A DNA stretch of 62,830 bases from CAYFIW01 sp964500645 (GCA_964500645.1 CAZCOH010000007.1:1-62830); one strand, 5' to 3'; shown: positions 1 through 9,517, counted from the first letter of the stretch. Translations and numbers: made by a program. Notes: generated by a model from the sequence alone, not told the origin.

Positions 1-703
1 GCATCTTATATCCACCGAGTTCTTCCTTGCTGAGAGTTTCCCCTATAGCTCTTTGAACTACGGGAGGTCCCGAGGGGAATATCTGAGATTGTTCTTTGAT
101 CATAACTGTGAAATGAGACATTAAAGCATGAGCGGCAGGAGCTCCCGCAACGGAACCCATCACTCCGGCGGCCACGGGTACATTCCTCATCAGCTCTGCA
201 AAGTGCCACCATTGCCCACCATCGGGCAGCCCCATATGTCCACTTGCTTCGTCTTTCTTGGCACTGTGCCCAACACCCTCAACGAGGTGTATATATGGTA
301 TTCCGTATTGTATGGAGAGGGGAATTGTGAATTGTCTTGGTCCCTTACTTACGTTATGCGGACTTCCTCCCGAAATTGTGAAGTCGTCTCCTCCAATTGC
401 CACGGAACGCCCCTCGATTTCGCCTAATCCCATGACGAACGCGCCTGGTGTGAATTCTGTAAGGTTGCCGTCATCATCAAATTCTGCGGCACCAACCATT
501 GGTCCCGCCTCTAAAAAACTTCCCGGGTCCAACATTTTATCTATACGTTCTCGAATGGTGTAGCGACCACCACTATGCTGTCTTTTAACGCGTTCTTCGC
601 CTCCGAGTTCTTTTGCTATCTCTTTGACGTAATCCATGTCATCCAGGGCTTGTTCCCAGGGCATCCCGGGTTTCCAGGATTCTCTTTTTGGGTCGACTGG
701 CAT
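1..703 (-). CDS. Acyl-CoA carboxylase carboxyltransferase (beta) subunit, C-terminus cut by window edge
   Basis: The reverse strand is open from an ATG at 703 to the window edge, giving about 234 N-terminal residues. A good ribosome site (AAGGAAG) lies just upstream of the ATG. The protein begins MPVDPKRESWKPGMPWEQAL and shows the biotin-dependent carboxyltransferase pattern: RYTIRERIDKMLDPGSFLE, then VMGLGEIEGRSVAIGGDDFT, then a GIPYIHLVEGVGHS stretch. Family members (propionyl-, methylcrotonyl- or geranyl-CoA carboxylase beta) are about 500-540 residues, so roughly half is missing. The enzyme transfers carboxyl from carboxybiotin to an acyl-CoA. Its substrate cannot be read from this half. 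It is divergent to the flavin monooxygenase at 893, and no biotin carboxylase partner is in the window. Confidence 0.85.
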   Translation of the reverse strand, partial: MPVDPKRESWKPGMPWEQALDDMDYVKEIAKELGGEERVKRQHSGGRYTIRERIDKMLDPGSFLEAGPMVGAAEFDDDGNLTEFTPGAFVMGLGEIEGRSVAIGGDDFTISGGSPHNVSKGPRQFTIPLSIQYGIPYIHLVEGVGHSAKKDEASGHMGLPDGGQWWHFAELMRNVPVAAGVMGSVAGAPAAHALMSHFTVMIKEQSQIFPSGPPVVQRAIGETLSKEELGGYKM

Positions 704-892
704 ATCTGACTTCCTTTTATTAGTTTGCTGAGATTTAGATGAGACGTAATTCCTTTGGGATTGGAACATACTATGGTTTGCACCCTGTAGTCTAGATGCA
801 TTACGGGTTACACAGTTGAAGTAAAGAGGGTTAGAATGGGGCCAAAATTGATTTGAAACTTGTTTTTTAGTTATCTGATTTAAGAGAGGCCA

Positions 893-2068
893 ATGATGAA
901 TCTTCCTTCTAGAATGACATTCGGGATTTTTCTGGGACCTTTTCATAAAGTCGGTGAAAATCCTACTCTTGCCCTTCACAGGGATATGGAATTAATAGAG
1001 TGGCTGGATGATCTTGGATACGATGAAGCATGGATAGGTGAGCACCATAGTGCAGGATGGGAAATCATCTCATCACCTGAATTGTTTATCGCATCTGTTG
1101 CTGAGAGGACAAGACACATCAAATTGGGTACCGGTGTTATCAGTCTTCCCTACCATCACCCTTTTATGGTAGCTAACAGAATGGTCCAACTCGATCACAC
1201 CACGAGGGGAAGGGTGATGTTTGGTGTTGGTCCAGGAGCCTTGCCAACTGACGCATACATGATGGGTATAGACCCGACGACGCAAAGACCTAAAATGGAC
1301 GAAGCTCTAGGGATAATACTTCGCCTTTTTACTGAAGACACTCCACTCACATATAAAAGTGACTGGTTTGAACTAAATGAAGCTCTTTTGCAAATCAAGC
1401 CTTATCAGACCCCGTATATGCCGCTCGCTGTTGCATCAATTCAATCACCTTCCGGGGTTGCTTTGGCTGGTAAATATGGTGCGTCAATTTTGACTATAAC
1501 TACCCCCAGAGACCCATCAGAAGGAAGAGCGGAATATAGCAAACTCTGGGACATTGCAGAGGAATCTGCGAGGGAACATGGCAAGGAAGTAAAAAGAGAG
1601 GAATGGAGATTGGTCATCCCAGTCCATGTCGCCGAGACCACAAAGCAAGCTAGAGATGAAGTGCGTGAAGGAGCTGTACATTTCCAGAGAGGTTACTCAG
1701 AAGGTACGAATGGAAGAGAGCCGGTATATCACGGCCCCGATGACCAATTGGTAGATTGGATGGCAGATAATGGTTATTGGATAGTTGGGAGCCCTGACGA
1801 CTGCGTTGAAGGCATAAAACAACTTGCGGAGGAAAGTGGAGGCTTTGGAGGCTTGTTGGTTCAAACCATCGATTGGGCAAACAGAGATCAACTGCTTAGA
1901 AGCTATGAGTTGCTGGCACGATACGTTGCTCCTCAATTTCAGGGTTCAGTCAATAGTATCGCCTCTTCAAATCAGTGGGCAAAAGAACGCGTCGGTACCC
2001 TTTTAGAGAGAAGAACAAACGCCATAGAAAGTGCTAAGAAACAGTATTACGAATCTCGAGGCTCGTAG
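893..2068 (+). CDS. LLM-class flavin-dependent monooxygenase
   Basis: A 391-residue luciferase-like (TIM-barrel) flavin-dependent oxidoreductase. Family signatures are visible: LIEWLDDLGYDEAWIGEHH near the N-terminus, IKLGTGVISLPYHHPFMVA, then RGRVMFGVGPGALPTDA. The EHH and the GTGV strand are typical of the bacterial luciferase superfamily. These enzymes use FMNH2 or F420 and O2 to oxygenate organic substrates, and the substrate here is unknown. An AAGAGAGG ribosome site precedes two adjacent ATG codons (893 and 896), so the start is uncertain by one residue. The next gene, 44 bases downstream, is another family member, so the two are probably co-transcribed. The two are diverged in sequence and are not a recent duplication. 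Confidence 0.9.
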   Translation: MMNLPSRMTFGIFLGPFHKVGENPTLALHRDMELIEWLDDLGYDEAWIGEHHSAGWEIISSPELFIASVAERTRHIKLGTGVISLPYHHPFMVANRMVQLDHTTRGRVMFGVGPGALPTDAYMMGIDPTTQRPKMDEALGIILRLFTEDTPLTYKSDWFELNEALLQIKPYQTPYMPLAVASIQSPSGVALAGKYGASILTITTPRDPSEGRAEYSKLWDIAEESAREHGKEVKREEWRLVIPVHVAETTKQARDEVREGAVHFQRGYSEGTNGREPVYHGPDDQLVDWMADNGYWIVGSPDDCVEGIKQLAEESGGFGGLLVQTIDWANRDQLLRSYELLARYVAPQFQGSVNSIASSNQWAKERVGTLLERRTNAIESAKKQYYESRGS

Positions 2069-2111
2069 CAAGACAATAGCCTGATAAAAAATTAATTGGA
2101 GATATCAAAGA

Positions 2112-3272
2112 ATGATTACAAAATTCGATAGTCTATATGCCGGTCACATTGATATGGACAACATTGGTTATGCTGGCACCCCTGTTAACGATCGGGAATT
2201 TGGGAATGAAGACTTGGCAGGAGTGTTTGAAAAAGCCTCGGCGATTGCTAGCACCATGGATGTTCATGGCTTTGACACATTTTGGATGGCAGAACATCAT
2301 TTTCAACCTGAAGGATATGAATGTCTTCCAAATGTTTTGATGTTAGCCGTACATCTGGCACATTTAACAAAGAATATAAGGCTTGGATGTGGATTTAACA
2401 TAGCGCCGATGTGGCACCCGTTACGATTAGCAGAAGATTACGCTACTGCTGACATCCTTACACAGGGGAGAGTAGTGTTTGGCGTAGGCCGAGGCTATCA
2501 CACTCGTGAGGTCGAGACTTTTGGAGTCCCTCTACTAGACCAGCCTGCCAATAGAGATTTATTTGAAGAGCAAGTTGATATTGTTTTTAAGTCGTTTGAA
2601 AAGGATTCTTTTTCTCATAAAGGCGAAAATTACACTATTCCCCCGGAAGTTCCATACAGAGGATATACACTAGAGGAAATCACAGTTGTACCCAGGCCAG
2701 TTAATAGACCTGTTGAGTGCTGGCAGCCTATCCAGAGCGCAACCCCGAGAGGCCTAGATTTCATGGCCAAACATGGCATGAGTGGAATAATTGGCGGTGG
2801 TAGTTCTGAGGGCGGGGCGATGAATAAAGCTGTTCAGGGTTTTAGAGATGCCTACTCACGTGCTGGTTTGGAACTTCAACTTGGGGAGAGGCTTTCAATT
2901 GGATTTCATTACCACATAGCAGAAACACAGGAAAAAGCTATGGCTGAAGTAGGAGCCATGTATGAAGAAAACCTTAAGATGTTTGGTCCTTTGAGATTAG
3001 TAAGAGCCCTATCAGATGAACAATTAGATTGGATGTCTGATTCAAAGGTAGCACCAACGGCAGATCTTCCTAGAGTGGAAGATGCTGTGAAATCAGGAGG
3101 AGTGCTCGCAGGACCTCCTGATGTGATAATCGAACAACTTAAAGAACTCGAACGACTGTATCCCGGTCTCGATAGGGTATGTGTCAGTCATCCTATGGGA
3201 GCTCCACAGTCAGTTATTACAGAACAGCTTCAACAATTCTCGGAAGAGGTTATGCCTTCTTTCGGGAAGTAA
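2112..3272 (+). CDS. LLM-class flavin-dependent monooxygenase
   Basis: A 386-residue luciferase-like monooxygenase. It shows MDVHGFDTFWMAEHHFQPEG, NIRLGCGFNIAPMWHPLRLA and TQGRVVFGVGRGYHTREVE, matching the barrel strands and active-site His region of the family. An ATTGGAG ribosome site sits about nine bases before the ATG. It follows another family member and probably shares its transcript. Its stop lies only three bases from the stop of the convergent SDR gene, leaving no room for a separate terminator. The reaction is probably oxygenation of a small organic substrate with reduced flavin; the substrate is not predictable. Confidence 0.9.
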   Translation: MITKFDSLYAGHIDMDNIGYAGTPVNDREFGNEDLAGVFEKASAIASTMDVHGFDTFWMAEHHFQPEGYECLPNVLMLAVHLAHLTKNIRLGCGFNIAPMWHPLRLAEDYATADILTQGRVVFGVGRGYHTREVETFGVPLLDQPANRDLFEEQVDIVFKSFEKDSFSHKGENYTIPPEVPYRGYTLEEITVVPRPVNRPVECWQPIQSATPRGLDFMAKHGMSGIIGGGSSEGGAMNKAVQGFRDAYSRAGLELQLGERLSIGFHYHIAETQEKAMAEVGAMYEENLKMFGPLRLVRALSDEQLDWMSDSKVAPTADLPRVEDAVKSGGVLAGPPDVIIEQLKELERLYPGLDRVCVSHPMGAPQSVITEQLQQFSEEVMPSFGK

Positions 3273-3275
3273 TTA

Positions 3276-4010
3276 CTAAGCGTCGAACCTATTCCATGTA
3301 GGTGTGATTAGTACTTCGTTTATGGTCACGTGTGGTGGCTGTTGGGCTATATAAAGTATGAGGTCTCCTAGATCCTCAGACTGAAGTATTCGCGCTTTAT
3401 CCTCTGCACTAACTGGAACTGGTCTAGAATCGAGAATAGGTGTAGCTACTTCACCGGGACAGACAATTGTTGCCCTGATTCCATTGTTTCGCTCCTCAAG
3501 TAACAGGCTTGAGGTCATGGCATTCATCGCATGTTTTGCTGAAGTGTATGCCGGACCTGTTATTTTACCGATTCCTTTTGCAGCCATTGACGATACGTTA
3601 ATAATGAGTCCTCCGCCTTGATTTCTCATCGCCGGTAGAACTGACTGGCAACAGTAAAATGCTCCGTTCAGGTCAATATTTATAACTTTATCCCAGTCTT
3701 CCAGGACCACATCATTCCAGTTTCTGTTTCTGACGTTAATACCAGCACTAAAGACACCAATGTCTATTCGCCCTTGCTCTTCCAAGATCATCTCGGCGGT
3801 ATTGATGACGGCTTCTTTGTCAGCCACATCAAGAGGCTTTATTGATACACCATTCCCTATTTGGGATGCGACATTTTCGAGAACGTCTTTTCTGCGTCCA
3901 GAAAGTACTACTTTACAACCTGCTTCCGCCAACTTTATTGCTGCACTTTCACCGATTCCGGTTCCAGCTCCTGTTATCCATGCAACCTGTCCGTTTAGAT
4001 CTTGAAACAA
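3276..4010 (-). CDS. Short-chain dehydrogenase/reductase
   Basis: A 244-residue classical SDR. The Rossmann glycine motif TGAGTGIGES is at residues 14-23, the NNAG position reads SAGINVR, the catalytic Ser lies in VSSMAAKG and the YxxxK pair is YTSAK. It should interconvert an alcohol and a ketone with NAD(P)H. Length and motif order are normal for the family. It leads into the leftward cluster with the thiolase-like and DUF35 genes just upstream (40-base gap to the thiolase), which suggests a role in acyl-CoA or ring-ketone catabolism. Substrate and cofactor preference are not established. Confidence 0.88.
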   Translation of the reverse strand: MFQDLNGQVAWITGAGTGIGESAAIKLAEAGCKVVLSGRRKDVLENVASQIGNGVSIKPLDVADKEAVINTAEMILEEQGRIDIGVFSAGINVRNRNWNDVVLEDWDKVINIDLNGAFYCCQSVLPAMRNQGGGLIINVSSMAAKGIGKITGPAYTSAKHAMNAMTSSLLLEERNNGIRATIVCPGEVATPILDSRPVPVSAEDKARILQSEDLGDLILYIAQQPPHVTINEVLITPTWNRFDA

Positions 4011-4050
4011 TTTTTTCTCCTCGGTTTTTTCTTTTCAGTGGTTCTGTTAA

Positions 4051-5229
4051 TTAATGGGGATCTTCGTTAGTGAACACAAGGCTTCCTGCTGCCATAAACA
4101 TTCCACCTACCCCCTGACAGAAAGATACTTTCACGTCGGGTACTTGATGAGGTGCTTCTCCTCTGACTTGGCGTACGGATTCTTGTATTGCAAACATTCC
4201 ATACATCCCGGTATGAGTGTATGAAAGTCCTCCTCCATTGGTATTCATCGGAAGGCTTCCACCAGGAGAAGTATTTCCCTCCTCAATGAAAGCTCCTGCC
4301 TCACCTCTTCCAACGAACCCAAGATCTTCAAGCCCATATATAGGTAAATGAGCGAAAGCATCATAGATCATTAGGTGATCAACATCACTGTGGGTAATTC
4401 CAGACTCTTGGAAAGCTTTTGTACTTGCTGTTTTGAATGCCGCTGAAGTGGTCATGTCTCGCATCTGGCTGACCACCGGAGTTTCCACAGATTCCCCAGT
4501 ACCCAAAACATATACGGGTTTTTTAGGAAAGTTCTTAGCTCTTTCGGCACTAGTGATAATGAGAGCGCCGCCACCGTCAGTTACTAGGCAGCACTGTAAG
4601 AGATGGAATGGATAGCAAATCATCCGGCTTGCGAATACGTCGTCTGTTGTTATTAAATCTCCATACATGGCCCTCGGAACTTTATTTGACCATTTCCTTT
4701 GGGCGACAGGTACAGATGCCAGTTGCTCATGGGTTGTTCCGGTCTCTTTCATATAGCGGAGCACACCCATTCCGAATTGCGTAGTGGGACCGGCAACGCC
4801 ATAGGGCGATTCAAATTGACCAGGGAAAGAGCTGTCCCGTCTTCCACCGGCCATGGCGCCGACATCCCCTATCCTGCCTGATTGTTCTCCTACCCGACTT
4901 CGTCCACTTTCTGCCATGGAAACAAGGACCGTTTCACAAAGGCCACTTGCTATAGCTGCTACCGCATGTCTGACATGGATCAGGAATGATGTTCCGCCTA
5001 CTGCAGTGTTATCGACCCACTTGGGGACTATCCCAAGGTAATGAGCCAAAGCGGCGGGGCTCATAGTTGTTGCTATTCCATCGATTTCATTTTTGTCTAT
5101 TCCGCAGTCTTTGATTGCATTTACTGCCGCATCTACATGTAACTGAAACTGTGTTTTGTCAGGTATTTGACCTAGTTCTGTTGTTTCAGAGGCTCCGACA
5201 ATCGCTGCTTTGTATCTAAGGGATTCCAA
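4051..5229 (-). CDS. Thiolase-like lipid-transfer protein (SCP-x/Ltp2 type)
   Basis: A 392-residue thiolase-fold protein of the non-specific lipid-transfer (SCP-x) branch. The C-terminal thiolase signatures are kept in modified form: a His in NTNGGGLSYTHTGMYG and a Cys in FCQGVGGMFMAAG. The position that holds the nucleophilic Cys in true thiolases reads GGTSFLIHV, so a Ser stands there (near residue 81). That substitution is usual for Ltp2-like proteins, which act as retro-aldolases on CoA thioesters together with a DUF35 partner. A DUF35 protein is encoded immediately upstream on the same strand, 45 bases away. I therefore favour aldolytic side-chain release over classical thiolysis. Proteins of this group are often annotated simply as acetyl-CoA acetyltransferase. 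Confidence 0.85.
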   Translation of the reverse strand: MESLRYKAAIVGASETTELGQIPDKTQFQLHVDAAVNAIKDCGIDKNEIDGIATTMSPAALAHYLGIVPKWVDNTAVGGTSFLIHVRHAVAAIASGLCETVLVSMAESGRSRVGEQSGRIGDVGAMAGGRRDSSFPGQFESPYGVAGPTTQFGMGVLRYMKETGTTHEQLASVPVAQRKWSNKVPRAMYGDLITTDDVFASRMICYPFHLLQCCLVTDGGGALIITSAERAKNFPKKPVYVLGTGESVETPVVSQMRDMTTSAAFKTASTKAFQESGITHSDVDHLMIYDAFAHLPIYGLEDLGFVGRGEAGAFIEEGNTSPGGSLPMNTNGGGLSYTHTGMYGMFAIQESVRQVRGEAPHQVPDVKVSFCQGVGGMFMAAGSLVFTNEDPH

Positions 5230-5274
5230 TTTATCCTCCCGATTTTCTGCTTAAATTTAAGGTAGATTTTCGTT

Positions 5275-5697
5275 CTACGATTGAGCTGGCCTCCACTTGG
5301 GGAGTGACATGTCGTCCACGATGTCTTCAAAGACGACCTCTAAAGGCATGTCCAAAACAAGATTTTCCGGAGTGTTTTCGATACCGACGATGTTGCTCAT
5401 CATTCTTGGGCCCTCATCTAGTTGCACAATTGCAATAGCGTAAGGTGCTTCATCCTCAAAGCCTGGAGGAGGTCTGTGGTTGATCATATACGTGTATAAA
5501 AACCCCTTGCCGCTTGTTTTAAACCATTCTAGGTTCTCCGACAGGCAGTCAGGACAAACCATACGGGGATAGAAAAAAGCCTTATCACACTCAACACATT
5601 TTTGAATCCAGAGTTCATGCTTGCGAGTTTTATCCCAAAAGAAGTCAGATTCTGGAGTAGCCACGGGTACAGGTTTTCTATATATCTCTTCGGCCAT
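5275..5697 (-). CDS. Zn-ribbon/OB-fold DUF35 protein
   Basis: A 140-residue DUF35 protein. An N-terminal helical part ends in a rubredoxin-like zinc ribbon with the cysteine pairs CVEC and CPDC around residues 35-53. An OB-fold follows, with KGFLYTYMINHRPPPGF and PYAIAIVQLDEGPRMMSNI. Family members bind thiolase-like proteins and help present acyl-CoA substrates, as in the Ltp2-ChsH2 complexes of steroid degradation. The SCP-x-type thiolase gene lies directly downstream in the same direction, the standard genetic pairing. Its function should therefore be that of an obligate partner, not an independent enzyme. Confidence 0.88.
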   Translation of the reverse strand: MAEEIYRKPVPVATPESDFFWDKTRKHELWIQKCVECDKAFFYPRMVCPDCLSENLEWFKTSGKGFLYTYMINHRPPPGFEDEAPYAIAIVQLDEGPRMMSNIVGIENTPENLVLDMPLEVVFEDIVDDMSLPKWRPAQS

Positions 5698-5812
5698 CTA
5701 GTATCTCCTTGTCGTTTAATAAGAATGTCTTATATGTCTTGGTGGCATTTTAGACACGGATTGGACTGTAGGTCAAAATTTTTGTGAAAATAACTCTAGT
5801 GTGGATTTATAG

Positions 5813-6211
5813 TCAGTTATGTGCCGGTTGAACGAGTTCTATTAGAACCTTGTCTGGTCCCTCAATATATGCCAATTTTGTACCACCAGGTATCTCAGTT
5901 ATTGGCAGCACCACTCTGATGTTATCTTTTTCAAATTTTTGAATATCTGCCTCGATGTCATCGGTGTCAAATCCAAAATGTTCCAAACCTAGGCGATTCA
6001 ATTCTGCCGGTATTGTGTCATCTGAAGATCCTTCGGGTTGAGATGATATGTTTAGCCTGACAGGCCCACCTGCGTCCATACTCACCGTTATTGTCCCGGG
6101 CATTACTTCTCTGGAAGATAATATTTTTGCATCAAAGTATTTTTCGTACCATTCCGCAGATTTTTGTGGATCTTTCGCTCTGATGTGTACATGGTTTACT
6201 GAATACGACAT
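5813..6211 (-). CDS. VOC-family (glyoxalase/dioxygenase fold) protein
   Basis: A 132-residue vicinal-oxygen-chelate protein with two beta-alpha-beta-beta-beta modules. Likely metal ligands are His in VNHVHIRAKD, His in LGLEHFGFDTDDI and Glu in the terminal DKVLIELVQP strand. The family covers glyoxalase I, extradiol dioxygenases, methylmalonyl-CoA epimerase and others, and the substrate cannot be read here. An AGGAG-type site precedes the ATG. It lies between the DUF35 gene and the fused CoA-transferase, all leftward, which fits a small isomerase or dioxygenase in the same catabolic route. Confidence 0.85.
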   Translation of the reverse strand: MSYSVNHVHIRAKDPQKSAEWYEKYFDAKILSSREVMPGTITVSMDAGGPVRLNISSQPEGSSDDTIPAELNRLGLEHFGFDTDDIEADIQKFEKDNIRVVLPITEIPGGTKLAYIEGPDKVLIELVQPAHN

Positions 6212-6239
6212 TATTCCTCTCCTGTGGCTGCGGATTTAA

Positions 6240-8642
6240 CTAGTAGATTATCTTGTCTTTTACAAATTCTTCGTATACGGATGCCTCATGTCCTAATAAG
6301 TTTGTAAATATAGGTTTATTGTGTTCTCCAAATAACGGAGCAGATTTGTAATTAAATTGGTCTATGCCGCTCATTCTTACCGGTAACCCTAATGTTGTCT
6401 TCGCACCAACTTCTGGATGAGGAATATCGATAAGGTACCCTCTCTCTATTACATGCGGATCGTTCATCAGGTCTATCACGTCCATGATAGGGCCAGATGG
6501 GATTCCAACCTTTTGTAAATCCGCAGTTATTTTTTCTGCTGGCAAATCTTTTGTCCACTGGGCAATTAAATCATCAAGAAGATCTTCATTTTGTTTTCTC
6601 AAATCGTTTGTTGTAAAACGTTGATCCGACAACCATGCAGAATTGCCAGACGTCTTACAAAATGCCTGCCACTGATCTTCGTCTGTACATGAAATGGCCA
6701 CCCACTTGTCGAATCCATGGGAGGGATAGACATTATGAGGAGCATACTTGAGATGTCTATTGCCATATCTTTTTTGCTGAGTTCCATTGACTGACATTTC
6801 CATAAATGCTTCTGGTAGTAGGCTACTAACGCATTCGGCCATGGAAAATTCAATGTATTGTCCTTCTCCGGTTTTTCCTCTGTGTCTTAGGGCAGAGATA
6901 ATACTGAAAACCATCATTGTGCCAACAAGATAATCAGGCCAGTTACCTCCCATATTAAGGGGAGGTCCATTTTCGTATCCGCTGAGAAATGGCAGCCCAG
7001 CGTATGAGGATACATTTGGACCAAATCCTGAGGCTTGTCTTTGTGGACCTTCAACTCCTAAAGTCGATCCGGACACCATAATTAGGTCTGGGTTGTGTTT
7101 AACAAGATCGTTATATCCGCATCCTAAGTTATTCATTACATCAGTAGCAAAATTCTCGATTACCACATCCGAAATTGATGCAAGTTCTTTAAATAACTTC
7201 AGGCCTTTTTCAGTTTTAAGATTTACATTGAAGCCTTTTTTACTGTAGTTGATCCCATTGTAAACAGCGTTTTTGTTTATTTCAGGGCCTCTTCTGGTGA
7301 GGTCGAGACTTGCCCGTGACTCTATTTCAATCACCTCGGCCCCTAGAGCCCCTAGCCACCCACCGCAATGTGGTACCGATAAAATCCATCCCATATCGAG
7401 GATTCTTACGCCTTCTAATGGAAGTGCACTTTTCTTACCAGGCTTTTTAGCAATTGGGTTTTCGCTTAAATTTCTAAATTCGAGATCTATCTCATTGGCA
7501 TGTTGATTTAGAAGTGGGGCGGGTCTGTTTAGACTCCAAGGAGTCTTCTTCATTCTGATCGATGGTCCTGGTTGTGTAATAGTTCCCGCTACTGGGTGGT
7601 TTTGCTCAACAAAAAAATCCCTCGCCCTGTAATGAGGTGATTCTAGTATTTCTGAAGTGGAGTAGACGGGGAAACAAGGTATGCCCTTCCCGGAGAGTTT
7701 CTGGTATAAATCTGATTTTGAAAATGGCGACATCCACTCGTAGATACCGGCTTCTATTTCTTCGAAATTTTCCTTTCTCCCGTCTAATGTTTCAAAATCA
7801 GGATTCAAGGACCACTCAGGGTTTCCCATTTCCTCAATTAGTGAAGTCCACCAGTGGTCTGTATGTATAGACATGGATACGTGGCCATCTTTACAGGGCC
7901 AAATCCACGTAAAAAACGACTTGAGTCGATTTTCAGGTAATAATGAGATGTCATTGGATGCCATAGCAAAATTGCCACGAATATGATTCATGACACTCTC
8001 TAACACGGCGACATCTACCATCTGTCCTTTTCCAGTAATTTCTCGGTGGGTTATGGCGGCCATACATGCGGTTGCTGCCGTCCATCCTCCAAAATATTCT
8101 GCGTTGTAGCCCCCACTTTTTAAAGGTGGTTGAGAGGAAAGGTCGGTTACTGTGAACGCCGGAGATTCATAACCTAGCCCTCCCATGTGCCATAGAATTA
8201 ATTCGTTGGCCGCATAGTCCTTATATGGACCTATCTGCCCAAATGGGGTTATATATGCACCGATTAGATTCTCATTCAATTTTTGAATTGTCTCAAAGTC
8301 CAAGTTTTGATTTGAAGCCTCTGTTGGACTGAGATCACATATAAACAAGTCAACTTGTTTAAGTATTGTTAAGAATGAATGTCTATCCGTGTCTTTATCT
8401 AGGTCCAGCACCATACTGCGTTTATTACCATGTAAATATATGAATTGAAGACTTTTCTCCGGGTGATAAATGTTATTTGGGAAAGGCCCATGAAGCCTTG
8501 TTTCGTGCCCATCAGCAGGTTCAATCAATATTACGTCCGCCCCATAGTCAGCGAGCGCTTTACCGCACATAGAAGCTGATCTTCCGTGACTTAGTTCTAC
8601 AACTTTTATTCCATCGAGGGCTTTTCTGTCTGAGTTTCTCAT
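6240..8642 (-). CDS. Tandem-fused class III (CaiB/BaiF) CoA-transferase
   Basis: At 800 residues this is twice the normal length and contains two family III CoA-transferase domains, about 8-385 and 405-790. Each begins with the family opening (DGIKVVELSHGRSASMCGKA; GVRILDMGWILSVPHCGGWL) and has a TGKGQ or TGEGQ turn. By my eye alignment the catalytic Asp, which forms the glutamyl-type anhydride in this family, is present in the second half (Asp570, in NWPDYLVG) but is Glu182 in the first half. The normal enzyme is an interlocked dimer, so the fusion probably folds as a single pseudo-dimer. The role is CoA transfer to an organic acid. The gene is followed 28 bases downstream by the VOC gene. 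Confidence 0.88.
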   Translation of the reverse strand: MRNSDRKALDGIKVVELSHGRSASMCGKALADYGADVILIEPADGHETRLHGPFPNNIYHPEKSLQFIYLHGNKRSMVLDLDKDTDRHSFLTILKQVDLFICDLSPTEASNQNLDFETIQKLNENLIGAYITPFGQIGPYKDYAANELILWHMGGLGYESPAFTVTDLSSQPPLKSGGYNAEYFGGWTAATACMAAITHREITGKGQMVDVAVLESVMNHIRGNFAMASNDISLLPENRLKSFFTWIWPCKDGHVSMSIHTDHWWTSLIEEMGNPEWSLNPDFETLDGRKENFEEIEAGIYEWMSPFSKSDLYQKLSGKGIPCFPVYSTSEILESPHYRARDFFVEQNHPVAGTITQPGPSIRMKKTPWSLNRPAPLLNQHANEIDLEFRNLSENPIAKKPGKKSALPLEGVRILDMGWILSVPHCGGWLGALGAEVIEIESRASLDLTRRGPEINKNAVYNGINYSKKGFNVNLKTEKGLKLFKELASISDVVIENFATDVMNNLGCGYNDLVKHNPDLIMVSGSTLGVEGPQRQASGFGPNVSSYAGLPFLSGYENGPPLNMGGNWPDYLVGTMMVFSIISALRHRGKTGEGQYIEFSMAECVSSLLPEAFMEMSVNGTQQKRYGNRHLKYAPHNVYPSHGFDKWVAISCTDEDQWQAFCKTSGNSAWLSDQRFTTNDLRKQNEDLLDDLIAQWTKDLPAEKITADLQKVGIPSGPIMDVIDLMNDPHVIERGYLIDIPHPEVGAKTTLGLPVRMSGIDQFNYKSAPLFGEHNKPIFTNLLGHEASVYEEFVKDKIIY

Positions 8643-8758
8643 GATATTTATTTTGACTTTTTTAGTTTTGGGATTGTATTTGATTTTCTTGAATGTGTTG
8701 TTCTATCAGTAGAGAATCTGTCATAAACCGGTCAGAATTTTTTTATATCGTATGTTTT

Positions 8759-9517
8759 CTAGTTAAGAGAAACTTGTTTATAGCTAACGCCATGTATTTT
8801 GTCTAGATCAACAACTGTCACAGAGCCGATTTTTCCTCCGATCCCCATAGGGCATCCAGAATAGATAGCTGTAACTCCGTTTTGTGATATGTCAGTGTGA
8901 ACATCCCAGTGTCCCAGGGCTAGATAGTCACAATCTAGGGATGCGATTTCGTTTGGAAAAATCAATGAGGATCTTCCGGTTTCCCTCACGTCCTCCTCAA
9001 AGTGACCGTGGGCGAGCGAGACAAGCCATCTGTCTTCAGAAGATTTTGGCATTCCAATTATCGGCTTGAATTCCGGGCTATGTTCATCCATAGCTTTTCC
9101 CCAGAAATCAACGTTTGAAATTGAGATTAATTGACCTTCCGGGTTGTCAAAAATATGCAGGTTTTTTGGAGCATTGTTGAACGCTTTACGTTTGTATATA
9201 GATTGCTCGTCCATCAAGTCATGGTTTCCCGGCAGTAGTATGGTTGGGACGTCTAATCTTCCTATCTGCGCTAAAAAATATGAGACTACATCATCCTTTA
9301 CTCTCTGGTTGTCAAATATGTCCCCAGGAAGAATAAGGAAATCTGCGGCAACGCAATTGACCTTGTTAATGACCTTTTCCAAAGCAGGCTCAGAAACTGG
9401 GTGACCGTGCGGGTCACCCAGATGTGTGTCAGATGTGTGCACAATCCGAACAGACTTGGATGGCAGGTTTGACCTAGTCAAAAAGATATTCTCTGTTAAA
9501 GGTTGTTTTCCCTGCAA
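8759..9517 (-). CDS. Calcineurin-like metallophosphoesterase (SbcD/Mre11-like)
   Basis: A 252-residue metallophosphoesterase. All family blocks are present: Asp30/His32 in HTSDTHLG, GD in PGDIFDN, GNHD at about 97-100, AHGHFEED, and GHWDVH near the end. These bind two metal ions. The spacing resembles the SbcD/Mre11 or YkuE-like groups, but it lacks the long C-terminal region of SbcD. Its start overlaps the end of the upstream SDR gene by 22 bases in another frame, so translation is probably coupled. A later in-frame start near the conserved VRIVHTSDTHLG segment cannot be excluded. No SbcC-like ATPase partner is nearby, so a nuclease role is doubtful. Confidence 0.8.
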   Translation of the reverse strand: MQGKQPLTENIFLTRSNLPSKSVRIVHTSDTHLGDPHGHPVSEPALEKVINKVNCVAADFLILPGDIFDNQRVKDDVVSYFLAQIGRLDVPTILLPGNHDLMDEQSIYKRKAFNNAPKNLHIFDNPEGQLISISNVDFWGKAMDEHSPEFKPIIGMPKSSEDRWLVSLAHGHFEEDVRETGRSSLIFPNEIASLDCDYLALGHWDVHTDISQNGVTAIYSGCPMGIGGKIGSVTVVDLDKIHGVSYKQVSLN

